A stretch of DNA of 64,000 nucleotides from Streptomyces odontomachi (GTDB lineage Bacteria > Actinomycetota > Actinomycetes > Streptomycetales > Streptomycetaceae), in NCBI RefSeq assembly GCF_024435355.1, contig NZ_JAMJWG010000001.1, positions 682,001-746,000 of the forward strand. Reading direction: 5' to 3'. The notes under the pieces are model-generated. The model was not told where the DNA came from and searched no databases. It was given only the letters and a program-made list of their open reading frames with translations. Below, piece after piece: positions 27,356-35,746 of the stretch. The translations under genes and the position numbers were made by a program. Each line of letters begins with the position of its first letter. The first letter of the stretch is position 1.

Positions 27356-27802
27356 TCACTGCCAGCCGTAGCGCTCCTGAAGGCGGTGGATCACGAGGTT
27401 GAAGCGCATCCGGTCCAGCGCGCACGCCTCGCGTCGCATGCCCTTTTCGTGCACCCGCAGTACCCGGTCGATGTCCACCCATGAGTCCCGGCCTTCCCGG
27501 TCCCAGGGACCGTTGCCGATCGGCACCCACTCACGGTCGTGGTCGTGCCGCTTGCTGGACAGCTGGACGGCGAGCAGGGTGCCCGCCGCCTCGCGGGCGA
27601 CGACCAGGACCGGCCGGTCCTTGCCACGGCCGTCGTTCTCCTCGAACGGTACCCACGTCCAGACGATTTCGCCGGGGTCGGGATCGCCGTCATGAGCGGG
27701 CGCGTACTCCGTCCGCACCTTGCCCACCCGGTCGGGCCGCGCCTGCGTGGTCGCCGTGGGTCCGCTCTGGCCCGGCGTGTCGTACTCGATGTACTCGGTC
27801 AT
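27356..27802 (-). CDS. PemK/MazF-fold protein
   Basis: A 148-residue protein whose second half resembles PemK/MazF-type toxins: PGEIVWTWVPFEENDGRGKDRPVLVVAREA is the typical first strand pair and loop, followed by LLAVQLSSK and WVPIGNGPWDREG. The C-terminal CALDRMRFNLVIHRLQERYG helix fits the fold. No antitoxin gene is adjacent, so it may be a solo domain protein rather than a toxin. The ATG at 27802 is chosen because TAACGT ends seven bases upstream, consistent with a leaderless message; a GTG nine bases earlier is an alternative. Confidence 0.7.
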   Translation of the reverse strand: MTEYIEYDTPGQSGPTATTQARPDRVGKVRTEYAPAHDGDPDPGEIVWTWVPFEENDGRGKDRPVLVVAREAAGTLLAVQLSSKRHDHDREWVPIGNGPWDREGRDSWVDIDRVLRVHEKGMRREACALDRMRFNLVIHRLQERYGWQ

Positions 27803-27944
27803 CCGGGTCACGTTAGGGCCTGGTCGTCCGCGTCCGGAGTCCGGGGCCCGGCACCGCGGGCGTGGCGGCAATCGTTCCTTGGGCGCCGGAGTTTGCCGGG
27901 TGTCCGTGCCGCCGCCACCTGTAAGTGGAAGAATACGGGGCGTC

Positions 27945-29102
27945 ATGGCGCGGATACCGAACGAGCAGGCAGCACGGCGGCAAGCGGCACGGCGGCAAGC
28001 GGCACGGCCGCCGGCCGGGCCGCCGGTGCCCGCGCCCGCCGGCCCACCGGACGGGCCGGCCGGCGGCGCGGCCGCGGCGGCGACCGGATCCGCCGTGCTG
28101 ACCGGCGCCCCCACCAGCACGGACGTCGCCCGGCTCGCCGGAGTCTCGCGGGCCACCGTCTCGTACGTGCTGAACAACACCACCACCATGCGGATCAGCG
28201 AGGCCACTCGGCAGCGGGTACTGGCCGCGGCCGAGGAGATCGGCTACGTGCCGCACGCGGCAGCGCGCAGCCTGCGGGCCGGACACAGCCGGATGGTGCT
28301 GATGCCCGCGCCGAACGTGCCGCTCGGCGCGCTCTACGGCGGATTCCTCGGCGATCTCCAGCAGGCGCTGGGCCGTTCGGAGTACACCGTGGTCCAGTAC
28401 GGCGGGGTGGGCCGTACCGGTGACGACGCCGCCCGTGCGTGGGCGGAGTTCCGGCCCGTCGCGGTGCTCGCCCCGGCCGGGCACGGCCTCGGGCCATGGG
28501 GCGTGGCGTTACTGAAGCGCTCCGGCGCCCGTGCGGTGCTGACCCTCGGTCCCGAGCGGGTGGACGGTGCGCACGCCCTGCTCACCGACCACCGCAAGGT
28601 CGGCCGGTGCGCCGCCACCCATCTCCTGGAGCGCGGGCGCACCGCACTCGGTCTGATCGTGCCCGGCGAGCGTGGCCTGGAGGCGGTCTCGCACGCGATC
28701 GCCGCGGGCATGCGGCACGCCCTGGCGGACAGCGGCGTCCCGGGGGCCACGCTCACCGAGGTGCCGCTCGACCGCACGGAGGAGGCGGCCGCCCGCCTTG
28801 CGTCCCGCTGGCGCGGCCTCGGCCTCGACGGGGTCTTCGCCCACAACGACGAGTACGCGATGCTGCTGATGCGCGCCTTGCAGGACGAAGGCGTGGCGGT
28901 GCCCGCGCAGACCGCCGTCATGGGCGCCGACGACCTGCTGCTCGGCCGGCTGCTCCGGCCGCGGTTGAGCACGGTACGGATCTCGCTGCCGTCCGCCCAG
29001 ACCCTCGCCGCGCTCGTCGACCGCCTGGTCAACACGCCCGGTGGGCAGCCCGAGGTGCACGACCTGCTCCGAGCCACGGCGGTGCGGCGCGAGTCCACGT
29101 GA
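27945..29102 (+). CDS. LacI-family regulator with a low-complexity N-terminus
   Basis: A 385-residue LacI/PurR-type regulator. The DNA-binding domain (STDVARLAGVSRATVSYVLN, then EIGYVPHAAARSL as hinge) lies unusually far in, at about residues 58-110. It is preceded by a Pro/Ala/Gly-rich leader that opens with repeated ARRQA units (RRQAARRQAARPP). The effector domain follows and ends with VMGADDLLLGRLLRP. The start at 27945 may therefore be too far upstream, though no better ribosome site was seen closer. Its target is unknown. A perfect hairpin begins directly after the stop codon. Confidence 0.8.
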   Translation: MARIPNEQAARRQAARRQAARPPAGPPVPAPAGPPDGPAGGAAAAATGSAVLTGAPTSTDVARLAGVSRATVSYVLNNTTTMRISEATRQRVLAAAEEIGYVPHAAARSLRAGHSRMVLMPAPNVPLGALYGGFLGDLQQALGRSEYTVVQYGGVGRTGDDAARAWAEFRPVAVLAPAGHGLGPWGVALLKRSGARAVLTLGPERVDGAHALLTDHRKVGRCAATHLLERGRTALGLIVPGERGLEAVSHAIAAGMRHALADSGVPGATLTEVPLDRTEEAAARLASRWRGLGLDGVFAHNDEYAMLLMRALQDEGVAVPAQTAVMGADDLLLGRLLRPRLSTVRISLPSAQTLAALVDRLVNTPGGQPEVHDLLRATAVRREST

Positions 29103-29127
29103 GGGGCACGGGCCAGGCCCGTGCCCC
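29103..29127. terminator. hairpin terminator after the LacI gene
   Basis: GGGGCACGGGCC-a-GGCCCGTGCCCC, a 12-base-pair perfect stem starting immediately after the LacI stop codon. The thioredoxin gene converges from the right, so it may act in both directions. Confidence 0.85.
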
Positions 29128-29239
29128 GGTGCCCGCGGCGTGCGGCACGCCCAGGTTCGACTCCGCCTCTTGACGGGCCTTACCGTCCCTCGCGGGGCCG
29201 GGCGGGGTCTCGCCCCGTGGTCCGGCCCCTACGTGGCCG

Positions 29240-29662
29240 CTACGCTTCCGCCGGTCCGCCGCCGTCGGGGCTGGCGCCGCCGTCCGGGCTCGCGCCCCGT
29301 GCCTCGGCCGCTGCGATCGACTTGCGGACCTCGTCCATGTCCAGGTTCCTGGCCTGGCCGATGACGTCGTCCAGCGCCGCTTCCGGCAGGGCCCCCGGCT
29401 GGGCGAACACCGCGACCTGGTCCCGGACGATCATCAGCGTGGGAATCGACTGGATACCGAAGGCCTGCGCCAGTTCAGGCTGCGCCTCGGTGTCGATCTT
29501 GCCGAAGATCAGGTCCGGGTTGTCTTCCGCGGCCTTCTCGTACACGGGCTCGAACTGTTTGCACGGACCGCACCACGATGCCCAGAAATCGATCAGGACA
29601 AAGTCGTTCTCCGTGACTGTCTGGTCGAAATTGTCTTTCGTGAGCTCCACGGTGCTGCTCAT
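29240..29662 (-). CDS. thioredoxin with a Gly/Pro-rich C-terminal tail
   Basis: A 140-residue cytoplasmic dithiol reductase. It has FVLIDFWASWCGPCKQFEPV with the active-site WCGPC (Cys about 31 and 34), FGIQSIPTLMIVRD including the cis-Pro, and a final helix DVIGQARNLDMDEV. A tail of about 20 residues with two SPDGG units extends past the normal end of thioredoxin. GAGG lies upstream of the ATG at 29662. It is divergent from a FAD-dependent disulfide reductase gene, 150 bases away. Confidence 0.92.
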   Translation of the reverse strand: MSSTVELTKDNFDQTVTENDFVLIDFWASWCGPCKQFEPVYEKAAEDNPDLIFGKIDTEAQPELAQAFGIQSIPTLMIVRDQVAVFAQPGALPEAALDDVIGQARNLDMDEVRKSIAAAEARGASPDGGASPDGGGPAEA

Positions 29663-29812
29663 GACGTAACTACCTCTTCGTCGATGGACCGAGCCGGTCC
29701 CTGATCCTGCCAGAACCCAGCACACCACTCGTAGTGGCCTGCGTCGGCCCGGCCGTTCCCCGCGCGCGTACCCGTGTGGCATCCGCGCACACCTGCTAGC
29801 AGACTGACTTTC

Positions 29813-31243
29813 ATGACGGATGCGATCGAGTACGACGTGGTGGTGCTGGGTGCGGGGCCGGTAGGGGAGGTCGCCGCGGATCGGGTGCGCGCCGCAGGTC
29901 TGAGTGTTGCCATCGTGGAGAGCGAACTGGTCGGCGGAGACTGTTCTTACTGGGCCTGCATCCCCAGCAAGGCGCTGCTGCGCCCGGTGATCGCCCGTGC
30001 CGACGCGCGCCGGGTCTCCGGCGTGCGGACTGCGGTGCAGGGACCGCTCGACGTGCCCGGTGTCCTCGCCCGGCGCGACAGCCAGGTCACGCACTGGAAG
30101 GACGACGGCCAGGTCGGCTGGCTGAACGGCATCGGGGCCGATCTCTACCGCGGCCAGGGCCGCATCTCCGGAGTACGCCAGGTCACCGTGAGCGGCTCGA
30201 ACGGTGCCAGGCAGGTGCTGTCCGCCCGGCACGCCGTGGTCGTCGCCACCGGCAGCTCGGGAGCGGTGCCGCCGGTGCCGGGGCTGGCCGAAGCCCGGCC
30301 GTGGAACAGCCGGGACGCCACGTCGAGCCAGGAGGTGCCCGACCGGTTGCTGGTGATCGGCGGCGGCGCCGTCGGCTGCGAGATGGCCACCGTCTGGCAG
30401 GCGCTCGGCTCCCGAGTGACCATGCTGGTGCGCGGCGGTGGGTTGCTGCCGCGCATGGAGCCGTTCGTCGGGGAGCTGGTGGCCGAGTCGCTGCGCGAGG
30501 CGGGCGCCGAGATCCGGACCGGGGTGGAGGCCACCTCCGTGACCCGCACTGGGGACACGACCACCGTCGAGCTGTCCGACGGGGTGAGTATCGAAGCCGA
30601 CAAGATCCTGGTGGCCGCCGGGCGCGTGCCGCGCACCGACGACATCGGTCTCGACACGATCGGCCTGGAACCGGGTTCCTGGCTGACCGTCGACGACAGC
30701 TGTCGAGTGGCGGGCTTCGACTGGCTGTACGCGGCCGGTGACGTCAACCACCATGCGCTCCTCACCCACCAGGGCAAGTACCAGGCGCGCATCCTCGGTG
30801 CCGCGATCGGCGCCCGCGCCCGGGACGGGGCGGCGCTGTCCACCGAGCCCTGGGGCCCGTACACGACGACCGCCGACCGTGCCGCCGTGGCGCAGGTGGT
30901 CTTCACCGATCCCGAGGCCGCCGCGGTGGGACTCTCCCTGGCCGAGGCGGAAGCCGCCGGCCACCGGGTGCGCGCCGTCGACCAGGACATGTCGAGCGTC
31001 GCCGGGACCGGCCTGTTCGCCGACGGCTACCGCGGCCACGCCCGCATCGTCGTCGACCTCGATCGCGAGGTGCTGCTCGGAGTCACCTTCGCCGGCCCCG
31101 GTGTGGCGGAGCTCCTGCACTCCGCGACCATCGCGGTGGCCGGTGAGGTGCCGATCGACCGGTTGTGGCACGCGGTCCCGTCGTTCCCGACGATCAGCGA
31201 GATCTGGCTGCGGTTGCTGGAGGCCTACCGCGACGGGGCGTGA
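29813..31243 (+). CDS. pyridine nucleotide-disulfide oxidoreductase (dihydrolipoamide dehydrogenase/mercuric reductase type)
   Basis: A 476-residue class I flavoprotein disulfide reductase. The FAD loop is VVVLGAGPVGEVAAD, the redox-active pair is Cys-44/Cys-49 in GGDCSYWACIPSKAL, the NAD(P) loop is LLVIGGGAVGCEMATVW, and the second FAD site is WLYAAGDVNHHALL. The C-terminal interface domain carries HAVPSFPTISEIW; the usual His-Glu pair is represented by HAVPSFPTISE. Physiological substrate is not evident. The ATG at 29813 lacks a ribosome site; TAGCAG eleven bases upstream suggests a leaderless or nearly leaderless message. Confidence 0.88.
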   Translation: MTDAIEYDVVVLGAGPVGEVAADRVRAAGLSVAIVESELVGGDCSYWACIPSKALLRPVIARADARRVSGVRTAVQGPLDVPGVLARRDSQVTHWKDDGQVGWLNGIGADLYRGQGRISGVRQVTVSGSNGARQVLSARHAVVVATGSSGAVPPVPGLAEARPWNSRDATSSQEVPDRLLVIGGGAVGCEMATVWQALGSRVTMLVRGGGLLPRMEPFVGELVAESLREAGAEIRTGVEATSVTRTGDTTTVELSDGVSIEADKILVAAGRVPRTDDIGLDTIGLEPGSWLTVDDSCRVAGFDWLYAAGDVNHHALLTHQGKYQARILGAAIGARARDGAALSTEPWGPYTTTADRAAVAQVVFTDPEAAAVGLSLAEAEAAGHRVRAVDQDMSSVAGTGLFADGYRGHARIVVDLDREVLLGVTFAGPGVAELLHSATIAVAGEVPIDRLWHAVPSFPTISEIWLRLLEAYRDGA

Positions 31244-31493
31244 GCGCATCCCCGGCCGGCACACCCGGTGCTGAGCCCGGCTCGGGGGAGGGGCGTGTGT
31301 GAGGGGTGCGGGTGACGGGCGCGTGTGACGGGTGCGTCCGCGGTGACCGAAGGCGCCCGCCGCCACCCCATGTGTCCGCGGTGAGCCGTCGGCTGCCGCG
31401 GTCGTTGGCATGCCGCCGTCCGGGCCGTGGAAACCGACGTGAGGCCGATCCGGCACGCTGGATACGATCGCGGCCGGCGGAAGGAAGAGCGAC

Positions 31494-32519
31494 GTGGTGG
31501 CCAGGCCCAGCATCAAGGACGTGGCGCAGTACGCGGGCGTCTCCCCGAAGACCGTCTCGAACGTCATCAACGACTACGAGCACGTCTCCGAGCGCACCCG
31601 CGCCGCCGTCCGCGAGGCGATCGACGCGCTGGGCTACCGGGTCAACATCGTCGGCCGTCAGCTGCGCCGCGGTCGCACCGGCATGATCGCCCTGGTGGTA
31701 CCGGAACTGGACGTCGCCTACTTCACCGAGTTGGCCCGGCACGTGATGCTGGAGGCCGACCGGCGCGGCGGCACCGTGCTCATCCACGAGACCGGCGGCC
31801 GTCGAGAGCGGGAACTGGCCGCGGTGAGCGGTTTCGACGTGCAGTTCACCGACGGTGTCATCCTGAGCCCGCTCGCCCTGCTGCCGCGCGACGTGACCAG
31901 CCGGGACAGCCGCTTGCCGCTGGTGCTGCTGGGGGAGCGGACCGCGCCCCGCGGCACCGGCGGCGTCGACCACGTGGGCATCGACAACGTGGCCGCGGCC
32001 CGTGCGGCCACCGCGCACCTGCTGGCCAGGGGGCGGCGCCGTATCGCCGTGGTGGGCGGCGCGCTGCGCGGCCCTCAGGGCACCGACCGGCTGCGCACCC
32101 ACGGCTACCGCGAGGCGCTGCGCGCCGCCGGTGTGCCGTTCGCCACCGACCTGGTCGTGCCCGTTCCCGCCTTCCACTGGCAGGACGGCGCACGTGCCGC
32201 GACCGACCTGCTGGCCCGCGCCGAGCCGCCGGACGCGCTGCTCTGCCTCAACGACCACTTGGCGTTGGGCGCGGTCCGGGCGCTGCACGAGCAGGGCCGC
32301 ACGGTCCCCGGGGACCTGGACGTGGTGGGCTTCGACGACATCGAGGCCGCCCGGTTCAGCATCCCGACCCTGACCACGGTGGCCCCCGACAAGCGGGAGA
32401 TCGCCCGTGCGGCCGTGAACCTGCTGATGGACCGTGTCGAACGCCCCGAGGAGCCCCGTCCACCCGAGGAGTACACGGCGGCGCACCGCCTGATCGTCCG
32501 GGAGAGCTCGGGCGGTTGA
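31494..32519 (+). CDS. LacI-family regulator next to a GH43 gene
   Basis: A 341-residue LacI-type repressor. The N-terminal domain reads SIKDVAQYAGVSPKTVSNVI and ALGYRVNIVGRQLRRGRTG, in canonical position. The effector domain has VDHVGIDNVAAARAATAHLL and LDVVGFDDIEAARFSIPTL. GGAAGAGC precedes the GTG at 31494 (a second GTG follows directly). It sits 301 bases upstream of a secreted GH43 enzyme in the same direction, whose promoter carries a LacI-like operator, so it is its likely sugar-responsive repressor. Confidence 0.88.
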   Translation: MVARPSIKDVAQYAGVSPKTVSNVINDYEHVSERTRAAVREAIDALGYRVNIVGRQLRRGRTGMIALVVPELDVAYFTELARHVMLEADRRGGTVLIHETGGRRERELAAVSGFDVQFTDGVILSPLALLPRDVTSRDSRLPLVLLGERTAPRGTGGVDHVGIDNVAAARAATAHLLARGRRRIAVVGGALRGPQGTDRLRTHGYREALRAAGVPFATDLVVPVPAFHWQDGARAATDLLARAEPPDALLCLNDHLALGAVRALHEQGRTVPGDLDVVGFDDIEAARFSIPTLTTVAPDKREIARAAVNLLMDRVERPEEPRPPEEYTAAHRLIVRESSGG

Positions 32520-32701
32520 CGCGGGGCGGCGACGGTCCGTCCGCCTGGTTGCGGACGGTGCGGTCGACTGCTGCCCTTGGGGCGAGGGCGCGTTGCCGCG
32601 GTCACGGATCCCTGCGGCGACCCGGTTCCGCTCGGTCCTGACGGAGGTGAAGGCGTACCGGGTTCCCTCCGTCCGGGCGCTCCTCGGCAAGGGGTGCGGC
32701 A

Positions 32702-32756
32702 TTGACAGGCCCGCACGCCCTCTCTACGGTGTCCGCGCGTGGTTACATCGTTGTAA
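32702..32756 (+). promoter_or_regulatory. consensus-like promoter with overlapping dyad operator for the GH43 gene
   Basis: TTGACA (32702-32707), a 17-base spacer and TACGGT (32725-32730) form an unusually good housekeeping-type promoter. Thirteen bases after the -10, TTACA-TCGT-TGTAA (32743-32756) makes a dyad that would overlap or follow the start of transcription, a typical LacI-family repressor position. The rest of the 301-base spacer (32520-32820) shows no gene. Confidence 0.7.
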
Positions 32757-32820
32757 AAGCCGTTGGTGCACGGCACCGGCAACGGCTTCCGCAGCAGGGG
32801 TGTCCCGGAGGGGTTGACGC

Positions 32821-34350
32821 ATGTCCGCACGTCCCGCTCGCCCGGCAGGCCGCAGAGGCCCGCTCGCCGCCGTGTTGTTCGCCCTGGTCAGCGTGGCGGG
32901 GTTGGTCCTCGCACTGCTCCCCGCGCAGGCCGCTCCCGCCGATGTGCACCCGTCGTCCGTCGCCGGGGCGCAGCCGGCGGCAGCCGCCTCGGCCAACCGC
33001 GCGAGGACCGCCGCCGCTGGCACCTTCCGCAATCCGCTGAACCCCGGTCCCGACCCGTTCATGACCTACTTCAGCGGCAACTACTACCTGACGACCACCC
33101 AGGGCGACAGCATCCGGATGTGGCGCTCCCCGTCCCTGGGCACGCTGCTCGACGCGGCGCCCCTCACCGTGTGGACCGACTCCGACGCCTCGCGCAACCA
33201 GCACATCTGGGCACCGGAGTTCTACCGCTTCGACGGCCGCTGGTACCTGTACTACACGGCCGACGACGGGGTGGACGACCACCACCGCATCTACGTCCTG
33301 GAGTCCGACGGCGACGACCCGGCGGGCCCGTACCACTTCAAGGCGAAGCTGGTGCCGCCGAACCACACCGCCGACTTCGCCATCGACCCGGGCGTCCTCC
33401 AGGTGAACGGCCGCCTGTATCTGGCCTACAGCGGGATCAACCAGTACCAGCACAACGGCCTGAACCTCGCCCCGATGTCGAACCCGTACACCGTCTCCGG
33501 CGACGCCGTCGCCCTCAACGCGGCCGGTGGGTGCTCCGAGGTGCGGGAGGGGCCCGAGTTCCTGTACCACGGCGGGCGGACCTGGCTCACGTACTCGACG
33601 TGCGACACCGGCAAGCCCGACTACCAGCTCTGGATGATGTCCCTGCCGGACGGCGCCGACCCGATGGTGCCGGGCAACTGGGCGCAGACCCAGGGCGCGG
33701 TGTTCTCCCGTGCCGACGGCAACGGCGTCTACGGCCCCGGCCACCACGCCTTCTTCCGCTCCCCGGACGGCACCGAGGACTGGATCGTCTACCACGCCAA
33801 GAACACCAGCACGTACACGTACGACAACCGCACCACCCGCGCCCAGAAGTTCACCTGGAACGCCGAGGGCAGCCCGAACTTCGGCACCCCGCTCGCCCAG
33901 GGCGCCACCCAGGACCTGCCCTCCGGCGACCCCGGCTCGGGGACCTACTGGATCAACGACGACGGACGCTCCAGCGGCGCCGGCAGCGTGACGTTCGCCG
34001 GCGGCACCTGGAACTCCGGCACCGGTTGCGGTGTGCAGTGCTTCTGGGGCGACGACCACTGGCTGGACCAGGCCGGTGCCACGGCCACGTTCACCTTCGC
34101 CGGCACCCGTATCGCCCTGCTCTCGGTGCGCGACGTCGGCAACGGCTATGCCGACATCAGCATCGACGGCGGCGCCGCACAGCGCGTCGACTACTACGGT
34201 GCGGTGCGCACCGGCGAGGTGGTGCAGTACCTCAGCCCGCGGCTGGCCTCGGGGCAGCACACCCTCCAGATCCGGGTGACCGGCACCCACGACGGCAGTT
34301 CGTCGGCCTCCTTCATCAGCGTGGACCGCGCCGAGGTGTTCACCGACTGA
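32821..34350 (+). CDS. secreted GH43 arabinanase/arabinofuranosidase-like enzyme with C-terminal binding domain
   Basis: A 509-residue exported glycoside hydrolase. The signal peptide ends near LLPAQAAPAD. The five-bladed propeller (about residues 68-360) shows the base Asp in NPGPDPFM (about 78), the modulator Asp in FAIDPGVL, and the acid Glu in EVREGPEF (about 243). HIWAPEFYRFDGRWYLYY is a GH43 signature. A linker leads to a beta-sandwich domain (about 385-509; DQAGATATFTFAGTRIALLS, YADISIDGGAAQRVDYY, GQHTLQIRVTG) resembling domains attached to other secreted carbohydrate enzymes. Substrates are probably arabinan or arabinoxylan side chains. GGAGG upstream of the ATG fits. Control by the upstream LacI protein is likely. 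Confidence 0.85.
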   Translation: MSARPARPAGRRGPLAAVLFALVSVAGLVLALLPAQAAPADVHPSSVAGAQPAAAASANRARTAAAGTFRNPLNPGPDPFMTYFSGNYYLTTTQGDSIRMWRSPSLGTLLDAAPLTVWTDSDASRNQHIWAPEFYRFDGRWYLYYTADDGVDDHHRIYVLESDGDDPAGPYHFKAKLVPPNHTADFAIDPGVLQVNGRLYLAYSGINQYQHNGLNLAPMSNPYTVSGDAVALNAAGGCSEVREGPEFLYHGGRTWLTYSTCDTGKPDYQLWMMSLPDGADPMVPGNWAQTQGAVFSRADGNGVYGPGHHAFFRSPDGTEDWIVYHAKNTSTYTYDNRTTRAQKFTWNAEGSPNFGTPLAQGATQDLPSGDPGSGTYWINDDGRSSGAGSVTFAGGTWNSGTGCGVQCFWGDDHWLDQAGATATFTFAGTRIALLSVRDVGNGYADISIDGGAAQRVDYYGAVRTGEVVQYLSPRLASGQHTLQIRVTGTHDGSSSASFISVDRAEVFTD

Positions 34351-34443
34351 CCCGAAGCCGGGGCGTCTGCCACCCACGGCCCGTCGGTGAACGGCGTCGG
34401 CGCCGGCTCGGTGCGGCGTCGCGTTCACGACCGGAGTGGGAGG

Positions 34444-35139
34444 CTACGCCCCGGCCGGGGTGTAGTGGTGCGCGCGCACCCGGCGCAGCCACGCCTCAAC
34501 CGCCGCCTCGTCCGGCTGCTCCGGAAGCACGCTGCGGGTGGTGTCGAAGGCGTCCTCGAACCGTCTGAGCAGCGGAAGCGCCACCGAAGGGTCGGCCGCG
34601 ACCTGCTCGCTGAACCGGTGGTAGGCGTCGGGGTCCTCGACCCGGATGGTCAGTCGACCGGTGGCGTACAGCTCGAAACCCTGCTGGCACAGCCGCTTGA
34701 GGTGCCGGGCATGCTTGGCCGTGCGCTTGCGGACATGGGCGGAGAACGCGCCGTCACCGCGCGTGGACAGGCGCTTGAACTGCTGGGCGGCGTAGCCGAG
34801 GTAGGCGGCGCGAACCCGTCGCGCGGACAGCAACGCGGTACGCAGGGCGACCAGTTCGTCCCCGAGCGGGGTGCGCACCTCGTACAGCTCGTCCGGCAGC
34901 CAGACCAACTCCATGACCGTCGGATTGCCGCCGAGCGCGAGACGGCACCACTTGGCGGCCTCGTGCAGGGCGCTGTCCGGAGCGGTCGTGACGTGGGACT
35001 CCTGCGGCGGGTGCAGGCCGTGCAGCTTCTCTGTGGGGGCCGCGAACACGCCGAGCCGATCCACGTCCGAGCCCGCGCGGGCCAGGCCGTACGCGGTGGA
35101 TCCGACGATGCCGGACAGCAGTACGTGCTCGGTCGTCAT
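34444..35139 (-). CDS. RlaP-like nucleotidyltransferase
   Basis: A 231-residue protein of the predicted nucleotidyltransferase superfamily. The active-site pattern appears as GSTAYGLARAGSDVDRLGVF, giving the G-S and D-x-D elements. The rest is helical (KWCRLALGGNPTVMELVWLP; AKHARHLKRLCQQGFELY) as in the RlaP/YcgL-type proteins. A strong GGGAGGGCAGG precedes the ATG at 35139. Substrate is unknown. Divergent from the decayed ArsR/ABC locus; the 367-base spacer contains only short G/T-rich repeats. Confidence 0.75.
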   Translation of the reverse strand: MTTEHVLLSGIVGSTAYGLARAGSDVDRLGVFAAPTEKLHGLHPPQESHVTTAPDSALHEAAKWCRLALGGNPTVMELVWLPDELYEVRTPLGDELVALRTALLSARRVRAAYLGYAAQQFKRLSTRGDGAFSAHVRKRTAKHARHLKRLCQQGFELYATGRLTIRVEDPDAYHRFSEQVAADPSVALPLLRRFEDAFDTTRSVLPEQPDEAAVEAWLRRVRAHHYTPAGA

Positions 35140-35416
35140 GGCCTGCCCTCCCTGGCCCCGGCATCCTTGGGTCGCGTGCGGTCCACCCGGCGCGGGGCGG
35201 CCACTGCGCCCCATCATGCGGAAAGGCTCGCCCGCCGGGTAGCGAATTTCCCGACCTGGCGGCCGGTACCCCGACGCACTGCCCGGGAGAGCGCGCCAAC
35301 CGCTCTGCCGGGCACGAGCGTTGGCCTTGACCGGCGTGACATTCGGCTCCTCGAATAGTTCGTCTGGGGTAGACGGTCGTCCGTTCGCCAGGGCTGACGG
35401 GTACGCGTCGTCGTTC

Positions 35417-35440
35417 GTCTTGGTCTTGGTCTTGGTCGTG
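35417..35440. repeat. short tandem hexamer repeat
   Basis: GTCTTG is repeated three times in tandem (35417-35434), followed by a one-base variant, GTCGTG. A further GTCTTG occurs at about 35452. It lies in the spacer between the nucleotidyltransferase and the ArsR remnant. It may be simple slippage or part of a promoter; nothing else was recognised in the spacer. Confidence 0.6.
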
Positions 35441-35506
35441 GGCCTAGCTTGGTCTTGGGCTCGGTCTCGACAACGTGGGCGGTCGTCATGGGGGAGGCGT
35501 CAAGGC

Positions 35507-35746
35507 ATGACCGGTCACCGCGCCTTGCCGGCGCTCGCTCCGTCGGGGGACCGGAGGTGTGGGCGCCCGGACACCACATCCCGCTTCCTCCGCGCCCTGC
35601 CGGACCCCACCCGACTGCGGCTGCTGGAGCACGAGCAGGCCGGTGAGCGGACCTCCGCCGACCGCATCGCGTACCCGGGGATCTCCCGGCCCCGGGTCTC
35701 GGTACGGCTGTCCTGCCTCCCCAGAACCGAAGGTCGGATGTCATGA
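35507..35746 (+). pseudogene. truncated ArsR-family regulator
   Basis: A 79-residue frame whose middle reads RFLRALPDPTRLRLLEHEQA, then [19 protein letters not shown], matching the helix-turn-helix of ArsR repressors up to the recognition helix. It then ends within a few residues ([10 protein letters not shown]), lacking the wing and dimerisation helix. The stop overlaps the start of the ABC fragment (ATGA). Given the damage to that neighbour, this is best seen as a decayed gene, although a short protein could still be made. Confidence 0.65.

Noticed and set aside
22284..27802. Search for egtE within the ergothioneine cluster
   Set aside because: No pyridoxal-phosphate lyase gene is present between or beside egtA-D in this window.
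29150..29180. GGTTCGACTCC sequence resembling the T-arm of a tRNA
   Set aside because: The flanking bases cannot form the T stem or an acceptor stem, and no anticodon arm lies upstream.
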